Assembly: GCA_900557475.1 (NCBI GenBank)
Contig: USTA01000026.1
Coordinates: 1-8,628, forward strand
From: an uncultured Clostridium sp.
Lineage (GTDB): Bacteria; Bacillota; Clostridia; TANB77; CAG-508
Length of the DNA stretch: 8,628 nucleotides
Direction of reading: 5' to 3'
Every line of letters begins with the position of its first letter. Position 1 is the stretch's first letter. Below the pieces are notes generated by a model, which made no database searches, was not told the DNA's origin, and was given only the letters and a program-made list of their open reading frames with translations. Shown here piece after piece: positions 1-5,933 of the stretch. The position numbers and the translations under genes are program-made.

Positions 1-371
1 AGAAATATCTAATTGCTTCACTATTAAAATTGGTTGTATCACAAAGATTAATTAAAAATAAATATGGAACATTATCGTTAGTGCCAGAAGTAATGGTTGT
101 AGATAATATAGTAGCAGGATTAATAAGAAAAGACAAATTAAGTGTATCAGAAATTGAAGATGCAATACAAAGTGCTTCAATAAATGGAAGTATTGGTTTA
201 ATAAATTCTCTTGCAAAATTATTTACAGATGATCAAATAACACTAGAGCAGGCAAAAGCACAAGTAGAAGAAAAGAATTTAGAAGTATTAAATAGAACAA
301 TTAGACAAATGGCACTAAAAAAAGAAGAATCTCAAGGTGCAATGAATATGCAAAATCGAATTAATATGTAA
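1..371 (+). CDS. pilT: PilT-like type IV pilus retraction ATPase, C-terminal fragment (5' end outside window)
   Basis: This is the last ~122 residues of a secretion/pilus ATPase. The frame is open from base 3 without a start, so the true start lies upstream; the TTG at base 30 is internal. The sequence begins IASLLKLVVSQRLI, matching the PilT segment where 'SL..VV.Q.L' precedes the C-terminal subdomain, and continues with VPEVMVVDNIVAGLIR (PilT pattern 'A.EI.....A..NLIR') and a final helix ITLEQAKAQVEEKN (like 'IS.E.A...'). Walker motifs would be upstream and cannot be seen. In the family this cytoplasmic hexamer powers pilus retraction at the platform protein. The next gene, pilC, starts 13 bases after its stop, fitting one operon. 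An extension ATPase (PilB/GspE) is less likely, because those C-termini carry a tetracysteine zinc region not seen here. Its CGA at 358 is one of few CGN arginine codons in the window. Confidence 0.82.
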   Translation, partial: KYLIASLLKLVVSQRLIKNKYGTLSLVPEVMVVDNIVAGLIRKDKLSVSEIEDAIQSASINGSIGLINSLAKLFTDDQITLEQAKAQVEEKNLEVLNRTIRQMALKKEESQGAMNMQNRINM

Positions 372-380
372 AAGGAGGTA
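372..380 (+). promoter_or_regulatory. Shine-Dalgarno of pilC
   Basis: AAGGAGGTA lies directly after the pilT stop and 4 to 6 bases before the ATG at 385. It is a near-perfect match to the anti-SD and supports that ATG as the pilC start. Confidence 0.85.
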
Positions 381-384
381 AGGT

Positions 385-1734
385 ATGCCAGAGTATGTGT
401 ACAGGGCAGTAGATTCAAACGGAGTTTTAGTAAGAAATAAAGTACAAGAAAAAAGTAAACAAAGCTTGGTAAAAAAATTAAAATTAAATGGATTAATGCC
501 AATTGATGTAACACAAGTTAGTTTTGGAAAGTATGGAAAAACAACTACAAAAAAGAATGTAACAGATATTGATGAATTAATGCAGCTTGCCAATTCAGCA
601 GATATTAGTAAAAATAAAAATGCAAGACAATTATCAACTGTTGAAAAAATTAATATGCAACTTTCAAAAACAGAAAAAGTTACACATAGAGATTTAGTAA
701 TATTTACACAAAATTTATATTTGCTTAAAAAAGCAGGATTTAATAATGTGCACGCATTGGGAACAATAATACAGTCAACTGAGAACTTTACACTAAAGGG
801 GGTATTAGAAGATATATTAGCAGGTGTTGAAGCCGGAGATTATATGTATACTACTATGGAATACTATTCAGATATATTTCCATATATATATATAAATTTG
901 GTTAAAGTTGGAGAGCTATCAGGTTCACTTGACGAATCTTTAAGACAGGCGGTAGAATACTTAGACTCAGCTGATGAGTTAAATAAGAAATTAAAGAAAA
1001 TATTGGTTCCAAATATTATGCAATTTGTAGTGTTAATTGTATTATTGTTTTTCGGAAGTATGTATGTAGTACCTATTATTCAAGATGTATTTGATCAGGT
1101 AGGAACTAAAGCGACACTTCCATGGTATACTATAATGTTCTCAAATTTCTTAAATAAAGCACAACAGTACTGGTTAATACCAACTCTAATAGTTGCAGCA
1201 TTATTAGGATTATTCTTTTTATGGAAAAGTACTCCTAGAGGAAGATATAGATGGGATTATTTTAAATATAGAATGCCAGTTTTTGGAGAACTAATTTTTG
1301 CGATTGATTTTTCAAGATTATCAAAAGCAATGATGTTAAACTTAAAAAATGGTATGAGAATACAAGAAGCTTTGGAAGTTGGTAAAAACGTAGTAAAAAA
1401 TTTGGTAATGCTTTCTATAATCGAAACAGCGATAAACAACATTATTATAGGTGATTCTTGGGTAGAACCATTTGAAAAATCTGGATTAGCAAAACCAATG
1501 ATTACAGAGATGCTAAAAATAGGAATGCAAACAGATTTGCCAGCAATGATGGATAAGCTAGTTGAATATATGGATATGGATATAGACCAAATTATGGAAA
1601 AAATAGTAAAGATATTACCACAAATATTATATGCAGTAATTGGTGTACTAATTATATTTATAACATTAGTTGTACTAGTTCCTTGTATTGAGGTTTATAT
1701 GGGTAACTTCCTATTTGAAGCAGTTGATGTATAA
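385..1734 (+). CDS. pilC: PilC/GspF-type inner-membrane platform protein of a type IV pilus or type II secretion-like system
   Basis: 449 residues, slightly longer than the usual ~400. The start YVYRAVDSNGVLVR is the typical small N-terminal element (family 'Y.Y.A.D..G....G'). Two T2SSF repeats follow, at about residues 101-225 and 305-435. The first has the conserved KVGELSGSLDE (174-184). The equivalent place in the second, KIGMQTDLPAMM (378-389), is diverged. Hydrophobic segments lie at about 207-232, 262-280 and 410-434, the expected three-helix layout. The N-terminal linker (about 46-98) is Lys/Asn-rich and explains the extra length. In the family this protein sits in the cytoplasmic membrane and couples the ATPases to pilin assembly and retraction. 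It is probably co-transcribed with the upstream pilT and ends the operon, since a strong terminator follows. No pilin or prepilin peptidase gene is visible. Confidence 0.92.
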   Translation: MPEYVYRAVDSNGVLVRNKVQEKSKQSLVKKLKLNGLMPIDVTQVSFGKYGKTTTKKNVTDIDELMQLANSADISKNKNARQLSTVEKINMQLSKTEKVTHRDLVIFTQNLYLLKKAGFNNVHALGTIIQSTENFTLKGVLEDILAGVEAGDYMYTTMEYYSDIFPYIYINLVKVGELSGSLDESLRQAVEYLDSADELNKKLKKILVPNIMQFVVLIVLLFFGSMYVVPIIQDVFDQVGTKATLPWYTIMFSNFLNKAQQYWLIPTLIVAALLGLFFLWKSTPRGRYRWDYFKYRMPVFGELIFAIDFSRLSKAMMLNLKNGMRIQEALEVGKNVVKNLVMLSIIETAINNIIIGDSWVEPFEKSGLAKPMITEMLKIGMQTDLPAMMDKLVEYMDMDIDQIMEKIVKILPQILYAVIGVLIIFITLVVLVPCIEVYMGNFLFEAVDV

Positions 1735-1743
1735 GATAGATGT

Positions 1744-1775
1744 AAAAAGGAGCAGGAAGCTGTTCCTTTTTATGT
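1744..1775 (+). terminator. Rho-independent terminator after pilC
   Basis: AAAAAGGAGCAG (1744-1755), loop GAAG, then CTGTTCCTTTTT (1760-1771). All twelve positions pair, one of them as G-U, and the right arm ends in the T-run. It closes the pil operon. The kinase gene 40 bases on has no clear promoter of its own, so some read-through may supply it. Confidence 0.88.
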
Positions 1776-1812
1776 ATTAATTAATTAAAAAATATAAAAT
1801 AAAGGTGAAAAA

Positions 1813-2725
1813 ATGAGAATTGGTATAGATATAGGTGGAAGTCATATTTCAAGTGGAATAATTGAAAAAAATGGAGAACTTTTAGCAAAAGAGACAATGG
1901 ATGTAAATATTTCAAATATAAATGATGAAGAAAGAATTAAAAAATTAATTTTTAATATAATAAAAAATGAGATAGATACATTACTAGATAAAAACGATTA
2001 TTCAGCTTCGGATATTTTAAAAATAGGGGTAGCTGTCCCGCGGTAGTCCTAAGAATGGGAAGATAAAAAACTTAGTAAACTTACATATAAAAGAATATGC
2101 TTTAGCAAAGGAACTAGAGTTATTATATAAAACAGAAGTTAATTTACAAAATGACGGAAAGTGTGCAGGATTAGCAGAAAAAGAGTATGGGGCATTAAAA
2201 AAATATAATGATTGCATATTTTTATGCATTGGAACAGGAGTAGGTTCAGCTGTATTTATAAATGGAGATATGCTAAAGCCAATCCAAAATCCAGGGTTTG
2301 AATTAGGACATATGGTAATAGATAAAAACGGAATAAAATGTAATTGCGGAAAAAATGGATGCTATGAAACTTTTGCATCAATGAAAAGGTTTAAAGCAAG
2401 AGCGATTGAAGAATTAGGATTAGATAAGAATTTGCTAGGAGAAGAAGTACAAAATTATATAAGGGAAAATATAAATAAAGAAAAAGTAAACAAATTTGTT
2501 AATGAATATTTAAATAATGTAAGTATAGGACTCGCAAATCTTATTACTATATTTGAACCAGAAGCAATTTGCTTTGGTGGAAGTTTTTCTTATTATACAG
2601 ATATATTTATTCCGATTTTAGAAGAAAAAATTAAAGATAATTTATTTAATAAAGATACTAAAGTAAAACTGGTGAGGGCAAAATTAAAGAATGATGCTGG
2701 TATTATAGGAGCTAGCTTATTATAG
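1813..2725 (+). CDS. ROK-family sugar kinase (glucokinase-like), frame interrupted by a +1 shift at CGG-TAG
   Basis: Two overlapping frames make one ROK kinase. The first part (1813-2046) begins with the phosphate-binding motif GIDIGGSHISSGI (4-16) and ends VAVPR-stop. The second frame, from about 2042 to the TAG at 2725, continues the family without loss. Skipping C2041 gives VAVPGSPKNG, matching the ROK motif 'GVPG', followed by QNDGKCAGLAE with catalytic Asp about 114, GTGVGSAVFING, and the zinc site His166, Cys176, Cys178, Cys183 (GHM...KCNCGKNGC). FEPEAICFGGSF lies near the C-terminus. The joined product is 303 residues, the normal family length. It starts at ATG 1813 with AAAGGTG just upstream. 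ROK kinases phosphorylate glucose, N-acetylglucosamine, N-acetylmannosamine or related sugars; the substrate cannot be told. With no helix-turn-helix N-terminus, it is a kinase rather than a ROK repressor. It may be a pseudogene or a sequencing error, but the shift site matches the one at 6522, which favours recoding. Confidence 0.85.
2041..2047 (+). other. Putative +1 frameshift site CGG-TAG-T in the ROK kinase gene
   Basis: The incoming frame reads GTC CCG CGG TAG. The family-consistent continuation reads GGT AGT CCT AAG from base 2042, one base later. Gly at this position is the conserved glycine of the ROK 'PG' motif, so skipping C2041 gives the expected residue, whereas slippage of an Arg-tRNA would leave Arg there. 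AGGGG at 2025-2029 lies about 11 bases upstream, farther than the stimulatory SD of prfB, so its relevance is doubtful. A one-base sequence error is the alternative. Confidence 0.5.
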
Positions 2726-2742
2726 CTTAAAAAATTTAAAAG

Positions 2743-2821
2743 AAGAAACATATTTTTTATTTTGGTAATGATGTGATATATGTTAGAGATATGTTACATC
2801 AAGCTAAAATATATGTTTCTT
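2743..2821. terminator. Long imperfect hairpin between convergent genes, probable bidirectional terminator
   Basis: The outer arms AAGAAACATAT (2743-2753) and ATATGTTTCTT (2811-2821) pair. After a bulge, ATTTTGGT pairs with AGCTAAAAT using two G-U pairs. The inner TGATGTGATATA (2769-2780) pairs with TATGTTACATCA, also with two G-U pairs, around a loop TGTTAGAGA. The element lies between the stop of the kinase (2725) and the stop of the minus-strand small gene (2837). T-rich sequence flanks it on the minus-strand reading and more weakly on the plus side. It is long and GC-poor for a terminator, so a mobile palindromic element is possible. Confidence 0.5.
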
Positions 2822-2836
2822 ATTTTATAATATAAA

Positions 2837-3007
2837 TTATTCGTTATTAGTGTCAGTATTTTCTGGAATTATAATGTTATCCTTTTTTTGTTGCTCTGGT
2901 TTTTCAAATGTTAAGCTATCTTTAACGTCAGAAATTTGTAAATCTTTTGAAGAGCCTTGAATAATTTCTATTTTTTTCTCTCTTTGCTCATTATTTTCTT
3001 CGATCAT
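2837..3007 (-). CDS. Small acidic protein of unknown function (56 aa)
   Basis: The minus-strand frame runs from ATG (3007-3005) to TAA (2839-2837) and encodes 56 residues, starting MIEENNEQREKKIEII and ending IIIPENTDTNNE. It is rich in Glu, Lys, Asn and Gln, with no Cys, no Trp, no membrane segment and no signal peptide, so it is probably a cytoplasmic and partly disordered polypeptide. Reality is supported by GGAGGT eight bases before the ATG, by a -35/-10 pair with 17-base spacing just upstream (3046-3074), and by a hairpin after the stop. It is monocistronic, convergent with the kinase and divergent from scpB. I do not recognise the family. The repeated hydrophobic-acidic pattern (KIEIIQ, LQISDV, DNIIIPEN) might form short binding motifs, but that is only a guess. 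Confidence 0.68.
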   Translation of the reverse strand: MIEENNEQREKKIEIIQGSSKDLQISDVKDSLTFEKPEQQKKDNIIIPENTDTNNE

Positions 3008-3015
3008 TATATTTA

Positions 3016-3021
3016 ACCTCC
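3016..3021 (-). promoter_or_regulatory. Shine-Dalgarno of the small minus-strand gene
   Basis: GGAGGT on the minus strand, 8 bases before the ATG at 3007. This consensus site decides the start of the 56-residue protein and is the best evidence that the short frame is translated. Confidence 0.75.
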
Positions 3022-3045
3022 ACTTAGATTATTTCTTATGTTTTT

Positions 3046-3074
3046 AATATACTATAATATGTAAAAAATGACAA
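3046..3074 (-). promoter_or_regulatory. Sigma-A-type promoter of the small minus-strand gene
   Basis: On the minus strand, TTGTCA (3074-3069) and TATATT (3051-3046) are separated by exactly 17 bases. Transcription would start near 3040, giving a leader of about 30 bases with the SD in it. Confidence 0.6.
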
Positions 3075-3159
3075 GAGAAAAAAGTAAAATTTATATTTTA
3101 TTGTATGAAATTATAGAAACAATGAAAAAAGCTTAGGTAAGTTAAAGTAAGGATATTTC

Positions 3160-3189
3160 TTGACCATTTTTATTATAGCGTGATATAAT
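3160..3189 (+). promoter_or_regulatory. Extended -10 sigma-A promoter of scpB-proS
   Basis: TTGACC (3160-3165), an 18-base spacer, then TGATATAAT (3181-3189), i.e. a perfect -10 with the TGn extension. The expected start is near 3196, giving a short leader with the GAGG ribosome binding site (3207-3210) nine bases before the ATG at 3220. The same TGATATAAT occurs in the DUF4364 promoter. Confidence 0.75.
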
Positions 3190-3219
3190 ATGCATATAAT
3201 AAAAATGAGGAACTAGAAA

Positions 3220-3849
3220 ATGGAAGAAGAAAAGTTAAAAGGAGTAATAGAAGCTATTTTATTTTCAGCTGGCAGAGTTGTGAAAATTAAAGAATTAATG
3301 GCAATATTAGAAGTTAATTCCGAAGAAATAATAAAAGCAGTAGGAATACTTAAAGAAGAATATAATAGTTTAGGAAGAGGTTTAGAAATAATTAGGGTAG
3401 AAGATGGATATCAGCTTTCATCTAAAAGGGAGTATTATGAATACTTATATGAACTTGCTGGAAAACAAGAAAAACCGACTTTATCACAAGCAACACTGGA
3501 AGTACTAAGTATTATTGCATATAATATGAGGGCAACTAAGCAAGATGTAGATTCAATAAGGGGTGTTGATTCAGCAGCATCACTATATAGACTATTAGAA
3601 TATAATTTAATTGAGCAAGCTGGAAAAGCGGACTTGCCAGGTAAACCAATGACATATAAAGTAACAGAAAACTTCTTGAAAGTGTTTGGGTTAAACTCAA
3701 TTAAAGACTTACCGGAGCTACCAAAATATAAGTTAGACAGTAATAGACAAATAGTAATAGATGATTTAGAAGAGGAAAAGGAAGATGGCGTAAAAGAATT
3801 AGCTAAAGAAGAGAAGGAAAGCCCGAGTATAAGTGATAAAAAAAGCTAA
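3220..3849 (+). CDS. scpB: Segregation and condensation protein B
   Basis: 209 residues. It opens EEEKLKGVIEAILFSAGRVV, the standard ScpB start ('....IEALLF..GEPV'). The centre contains KPTLSQATLEVLSIIAYN (about 86-103), equivalent to the ScpB signature 'LS.AALETLAIIAY.QP.TR.EI..IRGV': the copy here goes on to TKQDVDSIRGVDSAASLYRLLE. The stretch GKPMTYKVTENFLKVFGLNS is the usual 'GRP.LY.TT..FL..FGL.SL..LP'. Two winged-helix domains (about 1-80 and 85-165) are expected, and the last ~35 residues are a Glu/Lys-rich tail. ScpB binds ScpA and Smc to form the bacterial condensin. The usual partner scpA is not next to it: scpB starts its own transcript here and is followed 49 bases later by proS. 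Confidence 0.95.
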   Translation: MEEEKLKGVIEAILFSAGRVVKIKELMAILEVNSEEIIKAVGILKEEYNSLGRGLEIIRVEDGYQLSSKREYYEYLYELAGKQEKPTLSQATLEVLSIIAYNMRATKQDVDSIRGVDSAASLYRLLEYNLIEQAGKADLPGKPMTYKVTENFLKVFGLNSIKDLPELPKYKLDSNRQIVIDDLEEEKEDGVKELAKEEKESPSISDKKS

Positions 3850-3869
3850 TATATTAATAGAAAGGAGAA

Positions 3870-3888
3870 TTGTATAGATTTTATACAA
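3870..3888 (+). repeat. Inverted repeat between the proS Shine-Dalgarno and its start codon
   Basis: TTGTATA (3870-3876), loop GATTT, TATACAA (3882-3888), a perfect 7-base-pair stem. A good SD, AAAGGAG, sits at 3861-3867, but the proS ATG is at 3899, 31 bases further. Folding the hairpin would leave about 12 unpaired bases between SD and ATG, a workable distance. Either the stem brings the two together or it is a small operator or regulatory element. Confidence 0.5.
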
Positions 3889-3898
3889 TATAAATAAT

Positions 3899-5167
3899 AT
3901 GAGATTATCAAAAGCAGGAATAGGAACAATAAGAGTAAATAATTTAGATGAAATGTATCCAGCCCAGGATATGTTATTACAATCAGGACAATTAGTTCAA
4001 TATGGAACTGGAATATTTGGATATAATAATATTCCAATGTTAATAAGAAGAAATATAGAAAGAGTTATAGAAGAATGTCTAAATGAAGTAGGTTGCATAG
4101 AAATTCAATTACCAACACTTCAGCCATCAGAAATATGGAAAAAGTCTGGTAGATTTAAAAATTACGTAGAAGACGGAACAATGATGGTTATAGAATCAGA
4201 TAGAGGAACATTGTGCTTAGCTCCAACAGCAGAAGAAGCATGTATAGAATTTATGGGGGAAAAATTAAAATCATATAAACACATGCCAGCAACAGTATAT
4301 CAAATTGGAGAAAAGTATAGAAATGAAATAAGAACAAGAGGATTTTTACTTAGAGGAAGAAGCTTTTTAATGATGGATGCATATAGTTTTGATACTGATT
4401 TAGAAGGATTGCAAAAATCATATGATAATGTAAAACGTGCTTATTTAGAAATTGCTAAGAGATTAGGAATAGAAATAATTCCAGTAATTGCAGATAATGG
4501 TGCAATGGGAGGAAAAAAGAGCGAAGAGTTTATGATGATATCAAGTATAGGAGAAGATACTATACTATATGACGATAAAACTAAAATAGCGCTTAATACA
4601 GAAGTATTAGAAAAAGAAAATTATAAAGAATACTTAAAAGAAGAATATGGAATAGAAGATATTTCTAATTTAAAAGAAGTTAGAGCAATAGAAATAGGTC
4701 ATATTTTCCAATTAGGAACAAAATATTCAGATTCAATGAACATTGGATTTATAGATAAAGATGGAAAACATAAACCATACTTTATGGGATGCTATGGGAT
4801 AGGTGTTAGCAGACTACTTGCAGCTATTTATGAAAACTCAGTATTAAGAGATGAAAATGAAAAAGTAACAGGAATGGCTTTAAACGAAAAAATTGCTCCA
4901 TATAAAGTACAAATAATACCAAAAATAGAAAATGACAAGAAAAAAGAAGAAGCATTTGAATTATATGAAAAGTTATCTGGAAAGGCAATTTTAGATGATA
5001 GAGAAAATGTTTCATTAGGTGCTAAAATAAAAGACTGTAAGATATTTGGAACACCATATATGGCAATTTTAGGAGATAAGGTAGAAGATGGATTTGTAGA
5101 ATTAGAAAATATAAAAACTGGAGAAAAAAAGGTTGTTTCGCAAGAAGAATTATTAAAAATGTTTTAA
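3899..5167 (+). CDS. proS: Prolyl-tRNA synthetase, short form without the editing insertion
   Basis: 422 residues. It is a class II aminoacyl-tRNA synthetase that charges tRNA(Pro) with proline in the cytoplasm. Motif 1 region: GQLVQYGTGIFGY through EIQLPTLQPSEIWKKSGR. The loop APTAEEA matches the ProRS 'TPT.EE'. Motif 2: YRNEIRTRGFLLRGRSFLMMDAYSFD. DNGAMGGKKSEEF is the ProRS 'D.G.IGG..S.EF'. Motif 3, MGCYGIGVSRLLAA, retains its arginine. The anticodon-binding domain follows (IAPYKVQIIP, ILDDRENVSLGAKI). Bacterial ProRS is usually ~570 residues, with a ~180-residue editing domain (INS) between motifs 2 and 3; here only a short linker (about 225-275) occupies that place. The start is ATG 3899, because it aligns with the family N-terminus and an in-frame TAG lies at 3875. 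It is probably co-transcribed with scpB. Confidence 0.93.
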   Translation: MRLSKAGIGTIRVNNLDEMYPAQDMLLQSGQLVQYGTGIFGYNNIPMLIRRNIERVIEECLNEVGCIEIQLPTLQPSEIWKKSGRFKNYVEDGTMMVIESDRGTLCLAPTAEEACIEFMGEKLKSYKHMPATVYQIGEKYRNEIRTRGFLLRGRSFLMMDAYSFDTDLEGLQKSYDNVKRAYLEIAKRLGIEIIPVIADNGAMGGKKSEEFMMISSIGEDTILYDDKTKIALNTEVLEKENYKEYLKEEYGIEDISNLKEVRAIEIGHIFQLGTKYSDSMNIGFIDKDGKHKPYFMGCYGIGVSRLLAAIYENSVLRDENEKVTGMALNEKIAPYKVQIIPKIENDKKKEEAFELYEKLSGKAILDDRENVSLGAKIKDCKIFGTPYMAILGDKVEDGFVELENIKTGEKKVVSQEELLKMF

Positions 5168-5170
5168 TAG

Positions 5171-5212
5171 AAAAAATAAATCTAGGAATGCAAATCCTAG
5201 ATTTATTTTTTT
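5171..5212. terminator. Strong bidirectional terminator between proS and the DUF4364 gene
   Basis: The left arm 5171-5187 (six A, then TAAATCTAGGA) pairs perfectly with the right arm 5195-5211 (TCCTAGATTTA, then T-run) around a 7-base loop ATGCAAA. With A and T runs at opposite ends it works in both directions. The stop codon of the minus-strand gene (5203-5205) lies inside the right arm. Confidence 0.92.
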
Positions 5213-5736
5213 GTTAAAAGCTGTATTATTTTTGGATAAATTTTTATAGCGTTTTTCTTCCAATTGTCTACAATAATTTGTGCTTGATCACGTGAATATG
5301 CATATGTTGTAATATCAAAAATAATTTCATTATCTTCAACTATTTTACATTTTACTTCATACTCATTTTCACTTTTAGGCATATATTCAGCAATTACAGA
5401 CTGGTCATTTTCAAACATTTCCATGCTACTTTTTAAATTAGTATCAACTTTAAGTTTTATAATTCCAGGAAGAATATCTAAGGTTAAATCTAAAGTTTCT
5501 TTGCCAGCTTCAGTAAGGTTATATACATCTTGAGTTTCTTTTTTATAGCAAGCTACATATTTAGCTTCAATTAAATCTAACAAAAATTGCTGAAAATAGA
5601 AATAATTTAATTCAATAGCAGAAGTAACAATACTATAAAGTGCATCATTTGTAATTGGCTTACCAACAGAATCTAATATATATAAGATTAGAACTTTATT
5701 TTCTGCCAATGTTTCACTATCAGATGTAATTTTCAC
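5203..5736 (-). CDS. DUF4364-family winged-helix protein, putative transcriptional regulator
   Basis: 177 residues. The N-terminus LAENKVLILYILDSVGKPIT, then ALYSIVTSAIELNYFYFQQF, LLDLIEAKYVACYKK and YNLTEAGKETLDLTLDILP, is the typical DUF4364 layout: a PadR/MarR-like winged helix (about 10-90) with the conserved 'NYF..QQ.L..L' recognition region and the wing 'Y.LT..G...L'. The C-terminal half (95-177) is alpha/beta. There is no membrane segment. The family is found mainly in Clostridia and is presumed to be DNA-binding; its targets are not known to me. The start is GTG at 5736-5734, chosen because AAGGAG lies nine bases upstream. The gene is divergent from the threonyl-tRNA synthetase-like operon with about 197 bases between them, so control of that operon is possible but unproven. 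Confidence 0.8.
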   Translation of the reverse strand: MKITSDSETLAENKVLILYILDSVGKPITNDALYSIVTSAIELNYFYFQQFLLDLIEAKYVACYKKETQDVYNLTEAGKETLDLTLDILPGIIKLKVDTNLKSSMEMFENDQSVIAEYMPKSENEYEVKCKIVEDNEIIFDITTYAYSRDQAQIIVDNWKKNAIKIYPKIIQLLTKK

Positions 5737-5745
5737 TTAAAAAAT

Positions 5746-5751
5746 CTCCTT
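5746..5751 (-). promoter_or_regulatory. Shine-Dalgarno that sets the GTG start of the DUF4364 gene
   Basis: AAGGAG on the minus strand, nine bases before the GTG at 5736. No ATG in frame has a comparable site, so the unusual start codon is well supported. Confidence 0.75.
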
Positions 5752-5770
5752 ATAATTTTTTTATAGGGCA

Positions 5771-5799
5771 ATTATATCATAAAAATAAGTAAAATACAA
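5771..5799 (-). promoter_or_regulatory. Extended -10 promoter of the DUF4364 gene
   Basis: On the minus strand, TTGTAT (5799-5794), a 17-base spacer ending in TGA, and TATAAT (5776-5771). It shares the TGATATAAT core with the scpB promoter. Confidence 0.68.
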
Positions 5800-5881
5800 T
5801 AATTTTTAATTTAAGCAAAGATATTGAGATAAATAGTAGATTAGAAATGCTCAAAAAAATATTAAGTTTTATAAAATATTA

Positions 5882-5913
5882 TTGCATGGCAAATTTTTAT
5901 ATGATAATATAAT
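5882..5913 (+). promoter_or_regulatory. Possible promoter of the threonyl-tRNA synthetase-like operon
   Basis: TATAAT at 5908-5913 is a consensus -10. The only -35-like hexamer, TTGCAT at 5882-5887, is 20 bases away, longer than ideal. A start near 5920 would give a very short leader, with the SD AAAGGAG (5922-5928) almost at its 5' end. The rest of 5793-5881 is plain AT-rich sequence in which I see nothing firm. Confidence 0.42.
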
Positions 5914-5933
5914 GTAAAGACAAAGGAGAAGTA

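Noticed and set aside
30..371. Complete small protein starting with TTG at base 30
   Set aside because: The frame is open back to base 3 with PilT-like residues and there is no SD, so it is the end of a longer gene.
315..593. Minus-strand open frames opposite pilT/pilC, and similar ones at 1257-1442, 2017-2229, 3846-4037, 4824-5015, 6260-6517, 6587-6781 and 8097-8474
   Set aside because: They are low-complexity Phe/Leu/Ser-rich translations antisense to well-supported genes, without SDs or promoters.
2044..2046. Stop codon readthrough or amber recoding in the kinase gene
   Set aside because: Reading through TAG gives TCC TAA, a second stop, and stays in the wrong frame. Only a one-base shift restores the ROK sequence.
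2270..2725. Independent gene starting at ATG 2270
   Set aside because: The same frame is open from 2042 with ROK motifs (QNDGKCAG, GTGVGSA) before this ATG, so it is internal.
3870..3894. A promoter in front of proS (TTGTAT with TATAAA)
   Set aside because: The spacing is only 13 bases; the inverted repeat explains the similarity better.
5863..5881. Short AATATT repeats upstream of the ThrRS-like gene as an operator
   Set aside because: Such self-complementary AT words are expected by chance at this base composition.
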